Assembly (NCBI GenBank): GCA_020054175.1 | Contig: JAGVLR010000188.1 | Location: 1 to 17,212, forward strand | Direction: 5' to 3' | Origin: Candidatus Dadabacteria bacterium | Lineage (GTDB): Bacteria > Desulfobacterota_D > UBA1144 > Nemesobacterales > UBA2774 | DNA length: 17,212 nucleotides | Shown here: positions 7,481-15,076 of the stretch, in pieces | How the letters are laid out: each line of letters starts with the position of its first letter | Numbering within the stretch: the first letter of the stretch is position 1 | Notes under the pieces: model-generated | Told to the model about the DNA's origin: nothing | Database searches by the model: none | The model's input: only the letters and a program-made list of their open reading frames with translations | Program-made: the position numbers and the translations under genes

Positions 7481-8086
7481 ATGAGAGAGGGAATTCTGTT
7501 TATAGTTTCGGGCCCGTCGGGGGGAGGCAAAACTTCACTCGTGAAAGAGGCCCTTAAGACCTTCAAGAACCTGAGCTTTTCGGTTTCCGTCACGACCAGG
7601 AAGCCGAGGGAAGGGGAGGTCGACGGGAAGGATTACGCATTCGTTTCGGAGGCCGAGTTCAGGGAGATGATTAAAAAGGGGAAGTTCGCCGAATATGCGA
7701 GCGTTCACGGGCACTTGTACGGCACTCCGCTGGAGGAGCTTGAAAACGCCAGGAAGTCGGGCGTGGACATGATACTCGACATAGACATACAAGGCGCGAG
7801 GCAGATAAAGGAGAAATACGGCGCCGGCGTGTTTTGCTTCGTTCTCCCGTCGTCCTTCGGGATCTTAAAGGAAAGGCTTATCGAGAGAGGTAGCGAGAAG
7901 TCCGGAGACCTCGAGAAACGGCTCTCCGAGGCGAAAAGGGAGATGGAAGAGATAAACAACTATGATTATATTATTATCAATGACTCGTTTAACGAGGCAT
8001 TCGACTGCCTTTCGGCGGTCATAAAGTCGGCAAGGTGCGAGTATTCGAGGGCGGCGGAGAGGATAGGGAAAGACTACTTCGCCTGA
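7481..8086 (+). CDS. gmk: Guanylate kinase
   Basis: Phosphorylates GMP to GDP with ATP, an essential step of guanine nucleotide supply in the cytosol. The 201 residues are the usual size. The P-loop GPSGGGKTS (11-19) is followed by the GMP-binding segment SVTTRKPREGEVDGKDY (37-53), the FAEYASVHGHLYGT stretch, and DIDIQGARQIKEKY. ATG at 7481 follows a purine-rich AAAAGAGAGA stretch, a rather close ribosome site. A sigma70-like promoter lies 49 bases upstream. The Rel/SpoT gene begins 5 bases after its stop, so the two are co-transcribed. In many proteobacteria rpoZ sits between these two genes; here it does not. Confidence 0.97.
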   Translation: MREGILFIVSGPSGGGKTSLVKEALKTFKNLSFSVSVTTRKPREGEVDGKDYAFVSEAEFREMIKKGKFAEYASVHGHLYGTPLEELENARKSGVDMILDIDIQGARQIKEKYGAGVFCFVLPSSFGILKERLIERGSEKSGDLEKRLSEAKREMEEINNYDYIIINDSFNEAFDCLSAVIKSARCEYSRAAERIGKDYFA

Positions 8087-8091
8087 CGAAA

Positions 8092-10251
8092 ATGATAAGG
8101 CTCAACGACATAATAGAGCGGGTTAACGCCTATCTTTACCTGAGCGACGCGGACGTCGAGCTCTTAAAGAAGGCGTACGTTTACTCGGCGAAGGTCCACG
8201 CGGGGCAGACGCGGAGCTCGGGGGAGCCTTATCTCAGCCATCCGCTGGAGGTGAGCTGGATACTCGCCGAGATGAAGCTCGACGTGTCCTCGATTGTCAC
8301 CGGGTTCCTCCACGACACGGTCGAGGATACGCTCGCCACGACGGAAGAAATCGAAACACTTTTCGGCAGTGAAATCGCCTTTCTGGTGGACGGCGTTACG
8401 AAAATAAGCCAGCTTCCCTACACGACGAAGATCGAGCGGCAGGCGGAGGGGTTCAGAAAGCTCATACTCGCGACCGCCAAGGACATAAGAGTCGTTCTAA
8501 TAAAGCTCGCCGACAGGCTTCACAACATGCGGACGCTCGAACACCTCCGCGAAGAACAGCAAAAGAGCATAGCCAAGGAGACGTTCGACATATACGCGCC
8601 CCTCGCCCACAGGCTCGGCATAAGCTGGGTGACGCAGGAGCTCGAAGACCTTTCCTTTAAATTCCTTAACCCCGGCGAATATCAGAAGCTGTCGAAGCTC
8701 ATAACCGACAAGAGAGAAGAGTGGGAGCAGCACGTAGACGAGATAAAGGCCCTTATCGGCAGCAAGCTCGCGGAGTTCGACATAAACGCCGAAGTTACCG
8801 GAAGGTTCAAGCATATATACGGCATATACAGGAAGATGCAGACGCAGAACCTGGAGTTCGACAGCGTCTACGACGTTATCGCGTTCAGGATTATCACTGG
8901 CTCCCTCAGGGAATGCTACGAGGCGCTTGGCGCCGTGCATTCGGCCTGGAAACCCGTGCCCGGAAGATTCAAGGACTACATAGCCCTCCCCAAGGGAAAC
9001 GGTTATCAGTCGCTTCATACGACCGTCATCGGCCCGTTCGGGGAGAGGATGGAGATCCAGATACGGACGAGGGAGATGCATAATGTCGCCGAGTACGGCG
9101 TGGCATCCCACTGGAAATATAAGGAAGGGAGGCTCGACGGCGGCGGCACGGAGATTTACACGACGCTCAGGCACCTTCTCGAATGGAAGGACATAAAAGA
9201 CCCGACGGAGTACATGGAGGCCATAAAGGGCGAGCTGATTTCGGACGTCGTATACGTCTTTACGCCGAGGGGAGACCTCATGGAGCTCCCGAGCGGCGCG
9301 ACGCCCGTCGACTTCGCATACGCCGTCCACACCGAGGTCGGCAACAGGTGCATGAGGGCTATCGTAAGCGGAAAGCTCGTGCCCTTGAGCCATCAGCTGA
9401 AAACCGGCGACGCGGTGGAGATAGTTACGGCCAACGACAAGCACCCGAACAGGGACTGGCTCAAGTTCGTTGTCACCTCGCGTGCGAAAACGAAGATACG
9501 CGCCTGGCTCCGGAACGAGGAGAGGACGCAGTCGGAGATCGTCGGTAAGTCCATATGCGAGAGGAAGTTCAAGCAGCACGGGCTCGATTTCCACGCCATG
9601 CTGAAAAACGGCGAGCTCGCGGACGCACTGGCGGAGTTCAAGCTGAAGGACGAAAAGGAGCTTTACCTGGCTGTCGGATACGGGAAGATTTCGGCCAACG
9701 ATTTCCTGAAGAGGGTTCTGCCGACGGAGAAGCTGGACTCGGCTCCGGAAAAGGAATTGAGAATCGAGAAGATAATCAGGACCATAACCGGCACGTCCGA
9801 GAGCGGCGTCCTGATAAACGGCTATAACGACGTTATGATAAGATTCGCCAATTGCTGTTCGCCGCTTCCGGGAGAGCCGATTACGGGGTACATAACGAGG
9901 GGTAAGGGTATCACGATACACAAGAACGATTGCCCGCGTCTTCTGGATGTGGACGACGCCCGGAGGATAGATGTCGAGTGGGACAGCGGCTTCAAGGCCC
10001 AGCGTCCGGCGAGGATCGTCGTCCAGTGCGTCGACCGCCCGGGCATCCTGTCGAATATAACGAGCTCCTTCTCGTCTTCCGACATTAACATCTCCAAGGC
10101 CGAAATTCATTCGACCGACGTGGATACAGCCGTAGGGACGTTCGACGTCGTCGTCACGGACCTCGCCCAGCTGGAAAATGTTATGAAATCTATAAAGCAG
10201 GTCGAAGGCGTCAGGTCCGTCGAGCGTATGCTCGAATGGGAAAGGCAATAA
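8092..10251 (+). CDS. Bifunctional (p)ppGpp synthetase/hydrolase (Rel/SpoT)
   Basis: Stringent-response enzyme of 719 residues with all standard domains. The Mn-dependent HD hydrolase domain shows R41, H50, H74-D75, E78-D79 and D141. The synthetase domain (about 235-345) has RFKHIYGIYRKM, D261, RFKDYIALPKGNGYQSLHT (292-310) and E321IQIRT. The RFKD form of the RxKD/ExDD motif marks a bifunctional Rel/SpoT rather than a RelA, and the intact HD residues agree. A TGS domain (about 385-448), a helical and zinc-finger region (C588, C589, H610, C614) and a C-terminal ACT domain (about 640-715) follow. ATG at 8092 was chosen over an upstream in-frame start inside gmk because it begins the conserved N-terminus and lies 5 bases after the gmk stop. 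It is probably the only long RSH protein of the cell, but other loci are not seen. Confidence 0.96.
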   Translation: MIRLNDIIERVNAYLYLSDADVELLKKAYVYSAKVHAGQTRSSGEPYLSHPLEVSWILAEMKLDVSSIVTGFLHDTVEDTLATTEEIETLFGSEIAFLVDGVTKISQLPYTTKIERQAEGFRKLILATAKDIRVVLIKLADRLHNMRTLEHLREEQQKSIAKETFDIYAPLAHRLGISWVTQELEDLSFKFLNPGEYQKLSKLITDKREEWEQHVDEIKALIGSKLAEFDINAEVTGRFKHIYGIYRKMQTQNLEFDSVYDVIAFRIITGSLRECYEALGAVHSAWKPVPGRFKDYIALPKGNGYQSLHTTVIGPFGERMEIQIRTREMHNVAEYGVASHWKYKEGRLDGGGTEIYTTLRHLLEWKDIKDPTEYMEAIKGELISDVVYVFTPRGDLMELPSGATPVDFAYAVHTEVGNRCMRAIVSGKLVPLSHQLKTGDAVEIVTANDKHPNRDWLKFVVTSRAKTKIRAWLRNEERTQSEIVGKSICERKFKQHGLDFHAMLKNGELADALAEFKLKDEKELYLAVGYGKISANDFLKRVLPTEKLDSAPEKELRIEKIIRTITGTSESGVLINGYNDVMIRFANCCSPLPGEPITGYITRGKGITIHKNDCPRLLDVDDARRIDVEWDSGFKAQRPARIVVQCVDRPGILSNITSSFSSSDINISKAEIHSTDVDTAVGTFDVVVTDLAQLENVMKSIKQVEGVRSVERMLEWERQ

Positions 10252-10306
10252 ATACGGGCTGTCCCGCACCGCCGCGGCAGAGAGCTGTCGTATCTCACCG
10301 TTTATA

Positions 10307-10335
10307 TTGAAAGAACCTTTTTCACCATTTATACT
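10307..10335 (+). promoter_or_regulatory. sigma70-like promoter of lepB, very close to the start codon
   Basis: TTGAAA (10307-10312), exactly 17 bases, then TATACT (10330-10335). Only 12 bases separate the -10 box from the lepB ATG (10348), so the transcript would begin within about 6 bases of the start codon, giving a nearly leaderless mRNA. No Shine-Dalgarno sequence is visible in front of this ATG, which fits. Confidence 0.68.
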
Positions 10336-10347
10336 CAAACCTCAATT

Positions 10348-11283
10348 ATGCTCGGTCTATGGTCACGGGACACGAAAATCAGAAATAAAGCGAAGCAGTC
10401 TCTTTCACAAACCAAAGCGTTATTAAGCAAGAACAGATCGAAAATAAATCCCGAAGCCGCGGCGATCGTGGAAAGCAGGATCACTGCCCTCGAATCGGCG
10501 CTCGCCGGAGGAAGCACCGAGGAGATAAGGCGGAGGACTGACGAGCTCGAAGGGGCCTCGCACGATTATCTTTCGAAGTTCGCGAAGTCGAAGCTCAGGC
10601 AGAACGTAGAGGCGCTCGTTCTGGCCGTGGGGCTTGCGCTTGTAATAAGGACATTTCTCTTCCAGCCGTTCAAGATACCGTCGGGTTCGATGATTCCGAC
10701 GCTCCTTGTCGGGGATCATCTCCTCGTGAGCAAATTCATATACGGAACGCGTATTCCCTTTACCGATATAAGGATCTTCCCGTTCGAGGAAATTAAGAGG
10801 GGAGACGTTATCGTCTTCACATATCCAAACCCCGAGAAAGACCCGTCCAAGAACGATATGTACTATATCAAGCGCGTCGTCGGAATCCCCGGGGACAGCA
10901 TAGACATAAACGGAAGGCAGCTGATAATAAACGGCCGGCCGGTGCCGCTCGAATTCAAGGGCGGGTATCTCGACGAAAGGAGCGGCGAGGAGCTGGACGA
11001 TTACGTCGAAGACCTCTCGGGTCATAAGCACGACGCGATATTCAGGCAGGGAAAGGAAACGACCAATAAAGGGAGCTTCATCCCTGTTACGAAGGTTCCC
11101 GAGGGGCACGTCTTCGTCATGGGGGACAACAGGGATAACAGCCAGGACAGCAGGTTCTGGGGCTTCGTGCCTTTCGACGACATAGCCGGAAAGGCCATAC
11201 TCATTCACTGGTCGTGGGATTTCCAAAACCCCGATATTCTTAATAAAGTAAGATGGGACAGGATTCTCCAGGGAATAGAATAA
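10348..11283 (+). CDS. lepB: Signal peptidase I with long N-terminal helical extension
   Basis: Membrane-bound serine protease that removes signal peptides from exported proteins. Of its 311 residues, about 85 precede the membrane helix (about 88-103). The catalytic serine is S114 in PSGSMIPTL and the general-base lysine is K175 in YYIKRVVGIPGD; the later MGDNRDNSQDSR box (SPase box E) is intact. The N-terminal part (about 15-75) is charged and helical and reads like the helical lid of DnaK (ESRITALESALAGG, then EEIRRRTDELEGASH). It should lie in the cytoplasm. No ribosome site precedes the ATG, but a promoter lies directly upstream. The gene follows the Rel/SpoT gene by 96 bases and is followed by a small membrane protein. 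If the start were wrong, the extension would be shorter, but no better start was seen. Confidence 0.93.
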   Translation: MLGLWSRDTKIRNKAKQSLSQTKALLSKNRSKINPEAAAIVESRITALESALAGGSTEEIRRRTDELEGASHDYLSKFAKSKLRQNVEALVLAVGLALVIRTFLFQPFKIPSGSMIPTLLVGDHLLVSKFIYGTRIPFTDIRIFPFEEIKRGDVIVFTYPNPEKDPSKNDMYYIKRVVGIPGDSIDINGRQLIINGRPVPLEFKGGYLDERSGEELDDYVEDLSGHKHDAIFRQGKETTNKGSFIPVTKVPEGHVFVMGDNRDNSQDSRFWGFVPFDDIAGKAILIHWSWDFQNPDILNKVRWDRILQGIE

Positions 11284-11324
11284 AAGCATTCTGAATCGAT
11301 CTGGACGCAGGGGAGGCGCAACAT

Positions 11325-11678
11325 ATGAAAAGCTTGTCTTCCGTTATCTGGATACTGATACTCGTTCTTTTATTCTATGTGGGGTTCAAGGTTGTCCCGA
11401 TATATTACAGGGGCGTTATCGGCATAAGGGGAATATGCAAGGAAAACGCCGACCTCTATCATAAATACAGGGGAAGCAACTTCATCCAGAACGAGATATC
11501 CGAGAAGCTTCAAAGGATTGGCATACCGAAAGATAAAAGCGAATTTACGATCGAGCAGACGAAGGACAGCGTGATCGTATGGATCTATTACGCCGACGAG
11601 GCCACATTCCTTGACCGCTACACGAAGGAGTTCGAGTTCGAGACGGAGTGCGAGGGCGTTCTGAAATCGGTATATTAG
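11325..11678 (+). CDS. Small membrane-anchored protein, DUF4845-like by position and shape
   Basis: 117 residues with one N-terminal membrane helix (about 7-25) followed by KVVPIYYRG and a soluble alpha/beta part that ends ECEGVLKSVY. Function unknown. The layout (short helix, a VPxYY motif, about 90 residues of mixed sheet and helix) and the position right after lepB recall DUF4845 proteins, which sit between lepB and rnc in many gammaproteobacteria. This is an inference from context; the sequence similarity is faint. ATG at 11325 has a strong ribosome site, GGGGAGG, 8 bases upstream. It lies 41 bases after lepB and 19 bases before pyrR, so it may be transcribed with both. It could be a pseudopilin-like or envelope-stress protein instead. 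Confidence 0.8.
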   Translation: MKSLSSVIWILILVLLFYVGFKVVPIYYRGVIGIRGICKENADLYHKYRGSNFIQNEISEKLQRIGIPKDKSEFTIEQTKDSVIVWIYYADEATFLDRYTKEFEFETECEGVLKSVY

Positions 11679-11697
11679 GGATAGGGGGAGAAAGAAA

Positions 11698-12231
11698 ATG
11701 GCTGATAAAGTAGTTTTGGATTCCGATTCCGTAAACCGCACTATATCGAGGATAGTGAACCAGATTCTCGAAAGGAACAACGGCGCGGCTGACGTCGTCA
11801 TAATCGGCATAAGAACGAGAGGGGTGCACATCGCCACACGAATCGCGAACGAGATAGAAAAGCTCGAAGGTATAAGGCCCGAGATGGGCACGCTCGACAT
11901 CACGCTATACAGGGACGACCTCAGACAGAAAACCGAGTGGCCCAAGGTCGAAAGGACCGAGGTGCCCTTCGATCTCGACGACAAGAAGGTGATACTCGTC
12001 GACGACGTCATCTTCACCGGCAGGACGACCAGGGCCGCGATCGAGGCGATAATGGATTTCGGAAGGCCGTCTTCTATTCAGGTAGTTACGCTCATAGACA
12101 GGGGGCACAGGGAGCTTCCCATACAGCCGGATTACACCGGGCTCAAGCTCAATACGCTAAGCTCCGAAACCGTGAGGGTTCATTTAAAGGAGGCCGACGG
12201 AAAGGACGAAGTCGTCGTGGTGAAACAATAA
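11698..12231 (+). CDS. pyrR: PyrR pyrimidine operon regulator / uracil phosphoribosyltransferase
   Basis: 177 residues of the type I phosphoribosyltransferase fold. The PRPP loop is VILVDDVIFTGRTTRAA (98-114). DITLYRDDL (67-75) and LIDRGHRELPIQPDYTG (132-148) are PyrR signatures that separate it from Upp and PyrE. In Bacillus it binds pyr mRNA with UMP and causes attenuation, and it has some UPRT activity. ATG at 11698 follows GGGGGAG. It is the first of three tightly packed pyr genes (1 base to pyrB). I looked for the conserved PyrR-binding loop with a terminator in the short gaps upstream of pyrR and saw none, so regulation here may act at translation starts or the protein may serve mainly as a salvage enzyme. 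Confidence 0.95.
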   Translation: MADKVVLDSDSVNRTISRIVNQILERNNGAADVVIIGIRTRGVHIATRIANEIEKLEGIRPEMGTLDITLYRDDLRQKTEWPKVERTEVPFDLDDKKVILVDDVIFTGRTTRAAIEAIMDFGRPSSIQVVTLIDRGHRELPIQPDYTGLKLNTLSSETVRVHLKEADGKDEVVVVKQ

Positions 12232-12232
12232 C

Positions 12233-13162
12233 ATGGCATTCGAGCGAAAACACATACTGGGGCTTGAGGAGCTTAACGCAGAAGAGATAACGCTCGTGCT
12301 GGACACGGCGGAATCCATGAGAGAGGTTTCGGACAGGGACGTGAAGAAGGTTCCGGCTCTACGGGGCGTCACAGTATGCAACCTCTTTTTCGAACCCAGC
12401 ACGAGGACACGGTCGTCGTTCGAGATAGCCGAGAAGAGGCTGAGCGCGGACGTCCTTAACTTCACGACTATTCACAGCAGCGTCGTGAAGGGCGAGACGC
12501 TTTTAGACACGGCGCGAAACCTCGAAGCGATGGGCGCGAGCATGATAGTCATCAGGCATCCGATGTCTGGCGCGCCGTGGCTCCTCGCGAAGGAGCTCAA
12601 CTCGTCTATCATAAACGCCGGGGACGGATGGCACGAGCATCCGAGCCAGGGGCTTTTAGACCTCTTCACAATAAGGCGGCTCAAGGGGAGGATAGAGGGG
12701 CTCAAGGTCGCCATAGTCGGCGACATACTACACAGCCGCGTCGCGAGGTCCGACATATGGGGCTTCACCAAGTTAGGAGCCGAAGTAAGGGTTGTCGGTC
12801 CGCCTACGCTTATACCTAAATATATAGAGCACATTAACGCAAAAGCTTACTACAACCTCGAAGACGCGATTGATGGTGCGGACGTCGTAATAATGCTCCG
12901 CATACAGAAAGAGAGGCAGGATTCGGAATTTTTCCCGTCGCTGAGAGAATATTCGAGATTCTACGGCCTTACACGCGAGAAGCTCCGGGGCGCAGCGAAG
13001 GACGTTACAGTCATGCATCCCGGGCCGATAAACCGCGGCGTCGAGCTTTCGTCCGACATAGCGGACGGGGCCGAGGCCGTCATTTTGGAGCAGGTGTCGA
13101 ACGGCATAGCCGTGAGAATGGCGATGTTTTATCTCGTCGCTTCCGCAAGGAGGACTTCGTGA
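12233..13162 (+). CDS. pyrB: Aspartate carbamoyltransferase catalytic chain
   Basis: Joins carbamoyl phosphate and aspartate, the committed step of pyrimidine synthesis. The 309 residues are standard length. The carbamoyl-phosphate site FFEPSTRTR (52-60), K86 in the SSVVKGET loop, RHP (108-110), HPSQGLLD (136-143), the aspartate-binding MLRIQKER (221-228) and MHPGPINRG (261-269) are all intact. Its ATG comes 1 base after pyrR and its stop overlaps the pyrC start (GTGA at 13159-13162). No pyrI regulatory chain is present. In organisms with this arrangement (for example Aquifex) ATCase and dihydroorotase form a complex, which the overlap would favour; that is inferred. Isoleucine codons here are 17 ATA, 4 ATT and 2 ATC by hand count. 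Confidence 0.97.
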   Translation: MAFERKHILGLEELNAEEITLVLDTAESMREVSDRDVKKVPALRGVTVCNLFFEPSTRTRSSFEIAEKRLSADVLNFTTIHSSVVKGETLLDTARNLEAMGASMIVIRHPMSGAPWLLAKELNSSIINAGDGWHEHPSQGLLDLFTIRRLKGRIEGLKVAIVGDILHSRVARSDIWGFTKLGAEVRVVGPPTLIPKYIEHINAKAYYNLEDAIDGADVVIMLRIQKERQDSEFFPSLREYSRFYGLTREKLRGAAKDVTVMHPGPINRGVELSSDIADGAEAVILEQVSNGIAVRMAMFYLVASARRTS

Positions 13163-14442
13163 AGTTACTAATCAAGGGCGGGCGCGTCATAGACCCGGCG
13201 TCCGGGAAAGATAAAAAGGGAAACGTATACATCGAGGACGGGAAGGTAAAATCCCACCCGGCCGATACTAAAAAAATCGAAGGCGAGAAGGGCGCCCAGG
13301 TCATAGACGCCAGGGGGAAGATAGTCGCCCCGGGACTTATCGACATACACGTGCATCTCCGCGAGCCGGGGTTCGAGCACAAGGAAACCATACGGACGGG
13401 CTGCGAGTCGGCCGCCGCCGGGGGATTCACCTCTATCGTGTGCATGCCGAACACGAATCCGATCAACGACAACGCCTCCGTCACGGAATACATAATGCTC
13501 AAAGCCAGAACGGAAGGGATCGTGAACGTCTTCCCGATCGGGGCTATAACCAAGGGTGAAAAAGGGGAGACGCTGGCGCAGATAGGGGAGATGTACGAGG
13601 CCGGGTGCGTCGGCATATCGGACGACGGGATGCCCGTCATGAACTCGAAGGTCATGCGGCACGCGATGGAGTATGTGAAGGCGTTCGGCATACCCGTGCT
13701 CACCCATGCGGAAGACAAAAACCTCTCGGGCCATGGAGTGATGAACGAGGGCGATACCTCGACGCTCCTCGGGCTCGGCGGAATACCGTCGGCTTCGGAG
13801 GACGTGATGGTCTCCCGCGACATAACCCTCGCCGAGCTTACCGGGACGCACCTTCATATCTGCCACGTTTCGACTGCGGGCTCTGTCAGGCTCATACGCG
13901 CGGCGAAGAAGAGGGGTGTGAATGTCACGGCCGAGGCGGCGCCTCATCACTTCACCCTTACGGACAGGGCCGTCGCCGAGTACGACACCAACGCAAAGAT
14001 GAACCCGCCGCTCCGGAGAGAGGAGGACAGGCTGGCTTTAATCGAGGGCCTTAAGGACGGCACGATAGACGTAATAGCGACCGACCACGCTCCCCACAGC
14101 GAGGACGAGAAGAAGGTGGAATTCGATCTCGCGCCTTTCGGAATTGTGGGGCTCGAAACGTCGCTCCCGCTTTCGCTGAAGCTCGTCGAGGACGGCATAC
14201 TCACGCTGCCCGGGATGATCGAAAAGATGACCTCGATACCTTCCCGGATACTCAACCTCGGAAGGGGTACGCTCGAAGCCGGAGCTCCTGCCGACGTCGT
14301 CATATTCGACGCCGACGCGCCTGTCAAAATAGACAGGACAAAGTTCCGTTCGAAGAGCAAGAACACTCCATTTAACGGCTGGGATTTAAAGGGCAGGGTG
14401 CTTTATACTATCGTCGGGGGAAAGGTGGTTTACAGCGCCTGA
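13159..14442 (+). CDS. pyrC: Dihydroorotase, type I
   Basis: Cyclises carbamoyl aspartate to dihydroorotate. The 427 residues fit the long, type I dihydroorotase of the amidohydrolase superfamily. Metal ligands are visible: H64 and H66 (DIHVHLREPG), D156 (ISDDG), H183 (THAED), H236 (HICHVS) and D309 (ATDHAPHS). TSIVCMPNTNP (91-101) and AEAAPHHFTLTD (258-269) are further family motifs. All catalytic residues are kept, so it is probably active, not a structural pseudo-dihydroorotase. The start is GTG at 13159, overlapping pyrB by 4 bases. It ends the pyrR-pyrB-pyrC unit; its stop codon lies inside the left arm of an intrinsic terminator. pyrAA/AB, pyrD, pyrE and pyrF are not in the window. Confidence 0.97.
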   Translation: MKLLIKGGRVIDPASGKDKKGNVYIEDGKVKSHPADTKKIEGEKGAQVIDARGKIVAPGLIDIHVHLREPGFEHKETIRTGCESAAAGGFTSIVCMPNTNPINDNASVTEYIMLKARTEGIVNVFPIGAITKGEKGETLAQIGEMYEAGCVGISDDGMPVMNSKVMRHAMEYVKAFGIPVLTHAEDKNLSGHGVMNEGDTSTLLGLGGIPSASEDVMVSRDITLAELTGTHLHICHVSTAGSVRLIRAAKKRGVNVTAEAAPHHFTLTDRAVAEYDTNAKMNPPLRREEDRLALIEGLKDGTIDVIATDHAPHSEDEKKVEFDLAPFGIVGLETSLPLSLKLVEDGILTLPGMIEKMTSIPSRILNLGRGTLEAGAPADVVIFDADAPVKIDRTKFRSKSKNTPFNGWDLKGRVLYTIVGGKVVYSA

Positions 14443-14457
14443 CGATCAGGCGTTTTT
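14436..14457 (+). terminator. Intrinsic terminator of the pyr operon
   Basis: CGCCTGA (14436-14442), loop CGA, TCAGGCG (14446-14452), followed by five T (14453-14457). The pyrC stop codon is within the left arm, and the T-run overlaps the stop codon of the convergent gene on the other strand (14456-14458). No T-run exists in the minus direction, so it probably acts mainly for pyr transcripts. Confidence 0.9.
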
Positions 14458-14956
14458 ATTCCTCCCCCACGAAGCACACTTCGGGGTATTTTCTTCCTAC
14501 TGATTTCCAGAATTCGGTCGTGGTCTGGTCGAGCTTGTACTTGGGGTTCACTTCGACGAGCCCTGTGTCGAGGTCGATCTCGACCATCGTTTCATCCTTC
14601 TCGGTTAAAAGCGCGAACTTCCTCGGGCCGATTATTTTGTAGTTCGATACTATCTTCTGCTCGTCGCCTATGTTGAGCCCTACAGTCGGCTCCATATGTA
14701 CCTCCGGCTCGTCCGAGGGGATCTCTTCGACCTCGCCGCTCACGACGCTGCCGCCTGTGTCGGGCGGGGTATCGGTTGCCGCTGCGGGCGCCGGTTCGGA
14801 GTCGGGAACGGCAGGCGTCTCGTTCACGACTATGCGCTCCGTAACGGGTGCTCCGTCTCTTCCGAGGTCTATGCTTACGTACTTCTCTGTATAAAGAAGG
14901 TAGCTCGAAATCAGGAGTAGCGCTGCAAGAATTAGAATGAGAAAGTTTTTGAACAT
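14456..14956 (-). CDS. Membrane-anchored protein of unknown function
   Basis: 166 residues, no recognised family. ATG at 14956 begins a clear membrane anchor (residues 5-22, mostly Leu, Ile, Ala), followed by a Pro/Ala/Glu/Asp-rich linker (about 45-90) with PAVPDSEPAPAAATDTPPDT-like low complexity, then a compact C-terminal part (about 95-166) with an acidic hairpin-like EKDETMVEIDLDTGLVEV and a lone cysteine near the end (C161). This suggests a single-pass protein exposed outside the inner membrane. GGGGGGA just before the ATG serves as ribosome site; an upstream GTG at 14995 is possible but would place charged residues ahead of the anchor. It converges with pyrC and is divergent from the MFS gene. 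Confidence 0.82.
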   Translation of the reverse strand: MFKNFLILILAALLLISSYLLYTEKYVSIDLGRDGAPVTERIVVNETPAVPDSEPAPAAATDTPPDTGGSVVSGEVEEIPSDEPEVHMEPTVGLNIGDEQKIVSNYKIIGPRKFALLTEKDETMVEIDLDTGLVEVNPKYKLDQTTTEFWKSVGRKYPEVCFVGEE

Positions 14957-15076
14957 TGTCCCCCCGCTCTCCGGGCCGTGGGCCCCTAGTTTCACCCTCG
15001 GAAAAAGTATAACCTGCTGGCGCGCGATTTTTATTATTAATTTTTGTTGTATAAGCTTATCCCCGCCGGACGCGAG

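Noticed and set aside
8497..10338. 613-codon open frame on the minus strand across the Rel/SpoT gene
   Set aside because: It lies fully antisense to a gene with complete family motifs. Its translation is Arg/Val/Leu-rich with no domain I recognise, as expected from codon bias in GC-rich DNA.
13168..13950. 260-codon minus-strand frame across pyrC
   Set aside because: Antisense shadow of a conserved gene; arginine- and histidine-rich translation without recognisable motifs.
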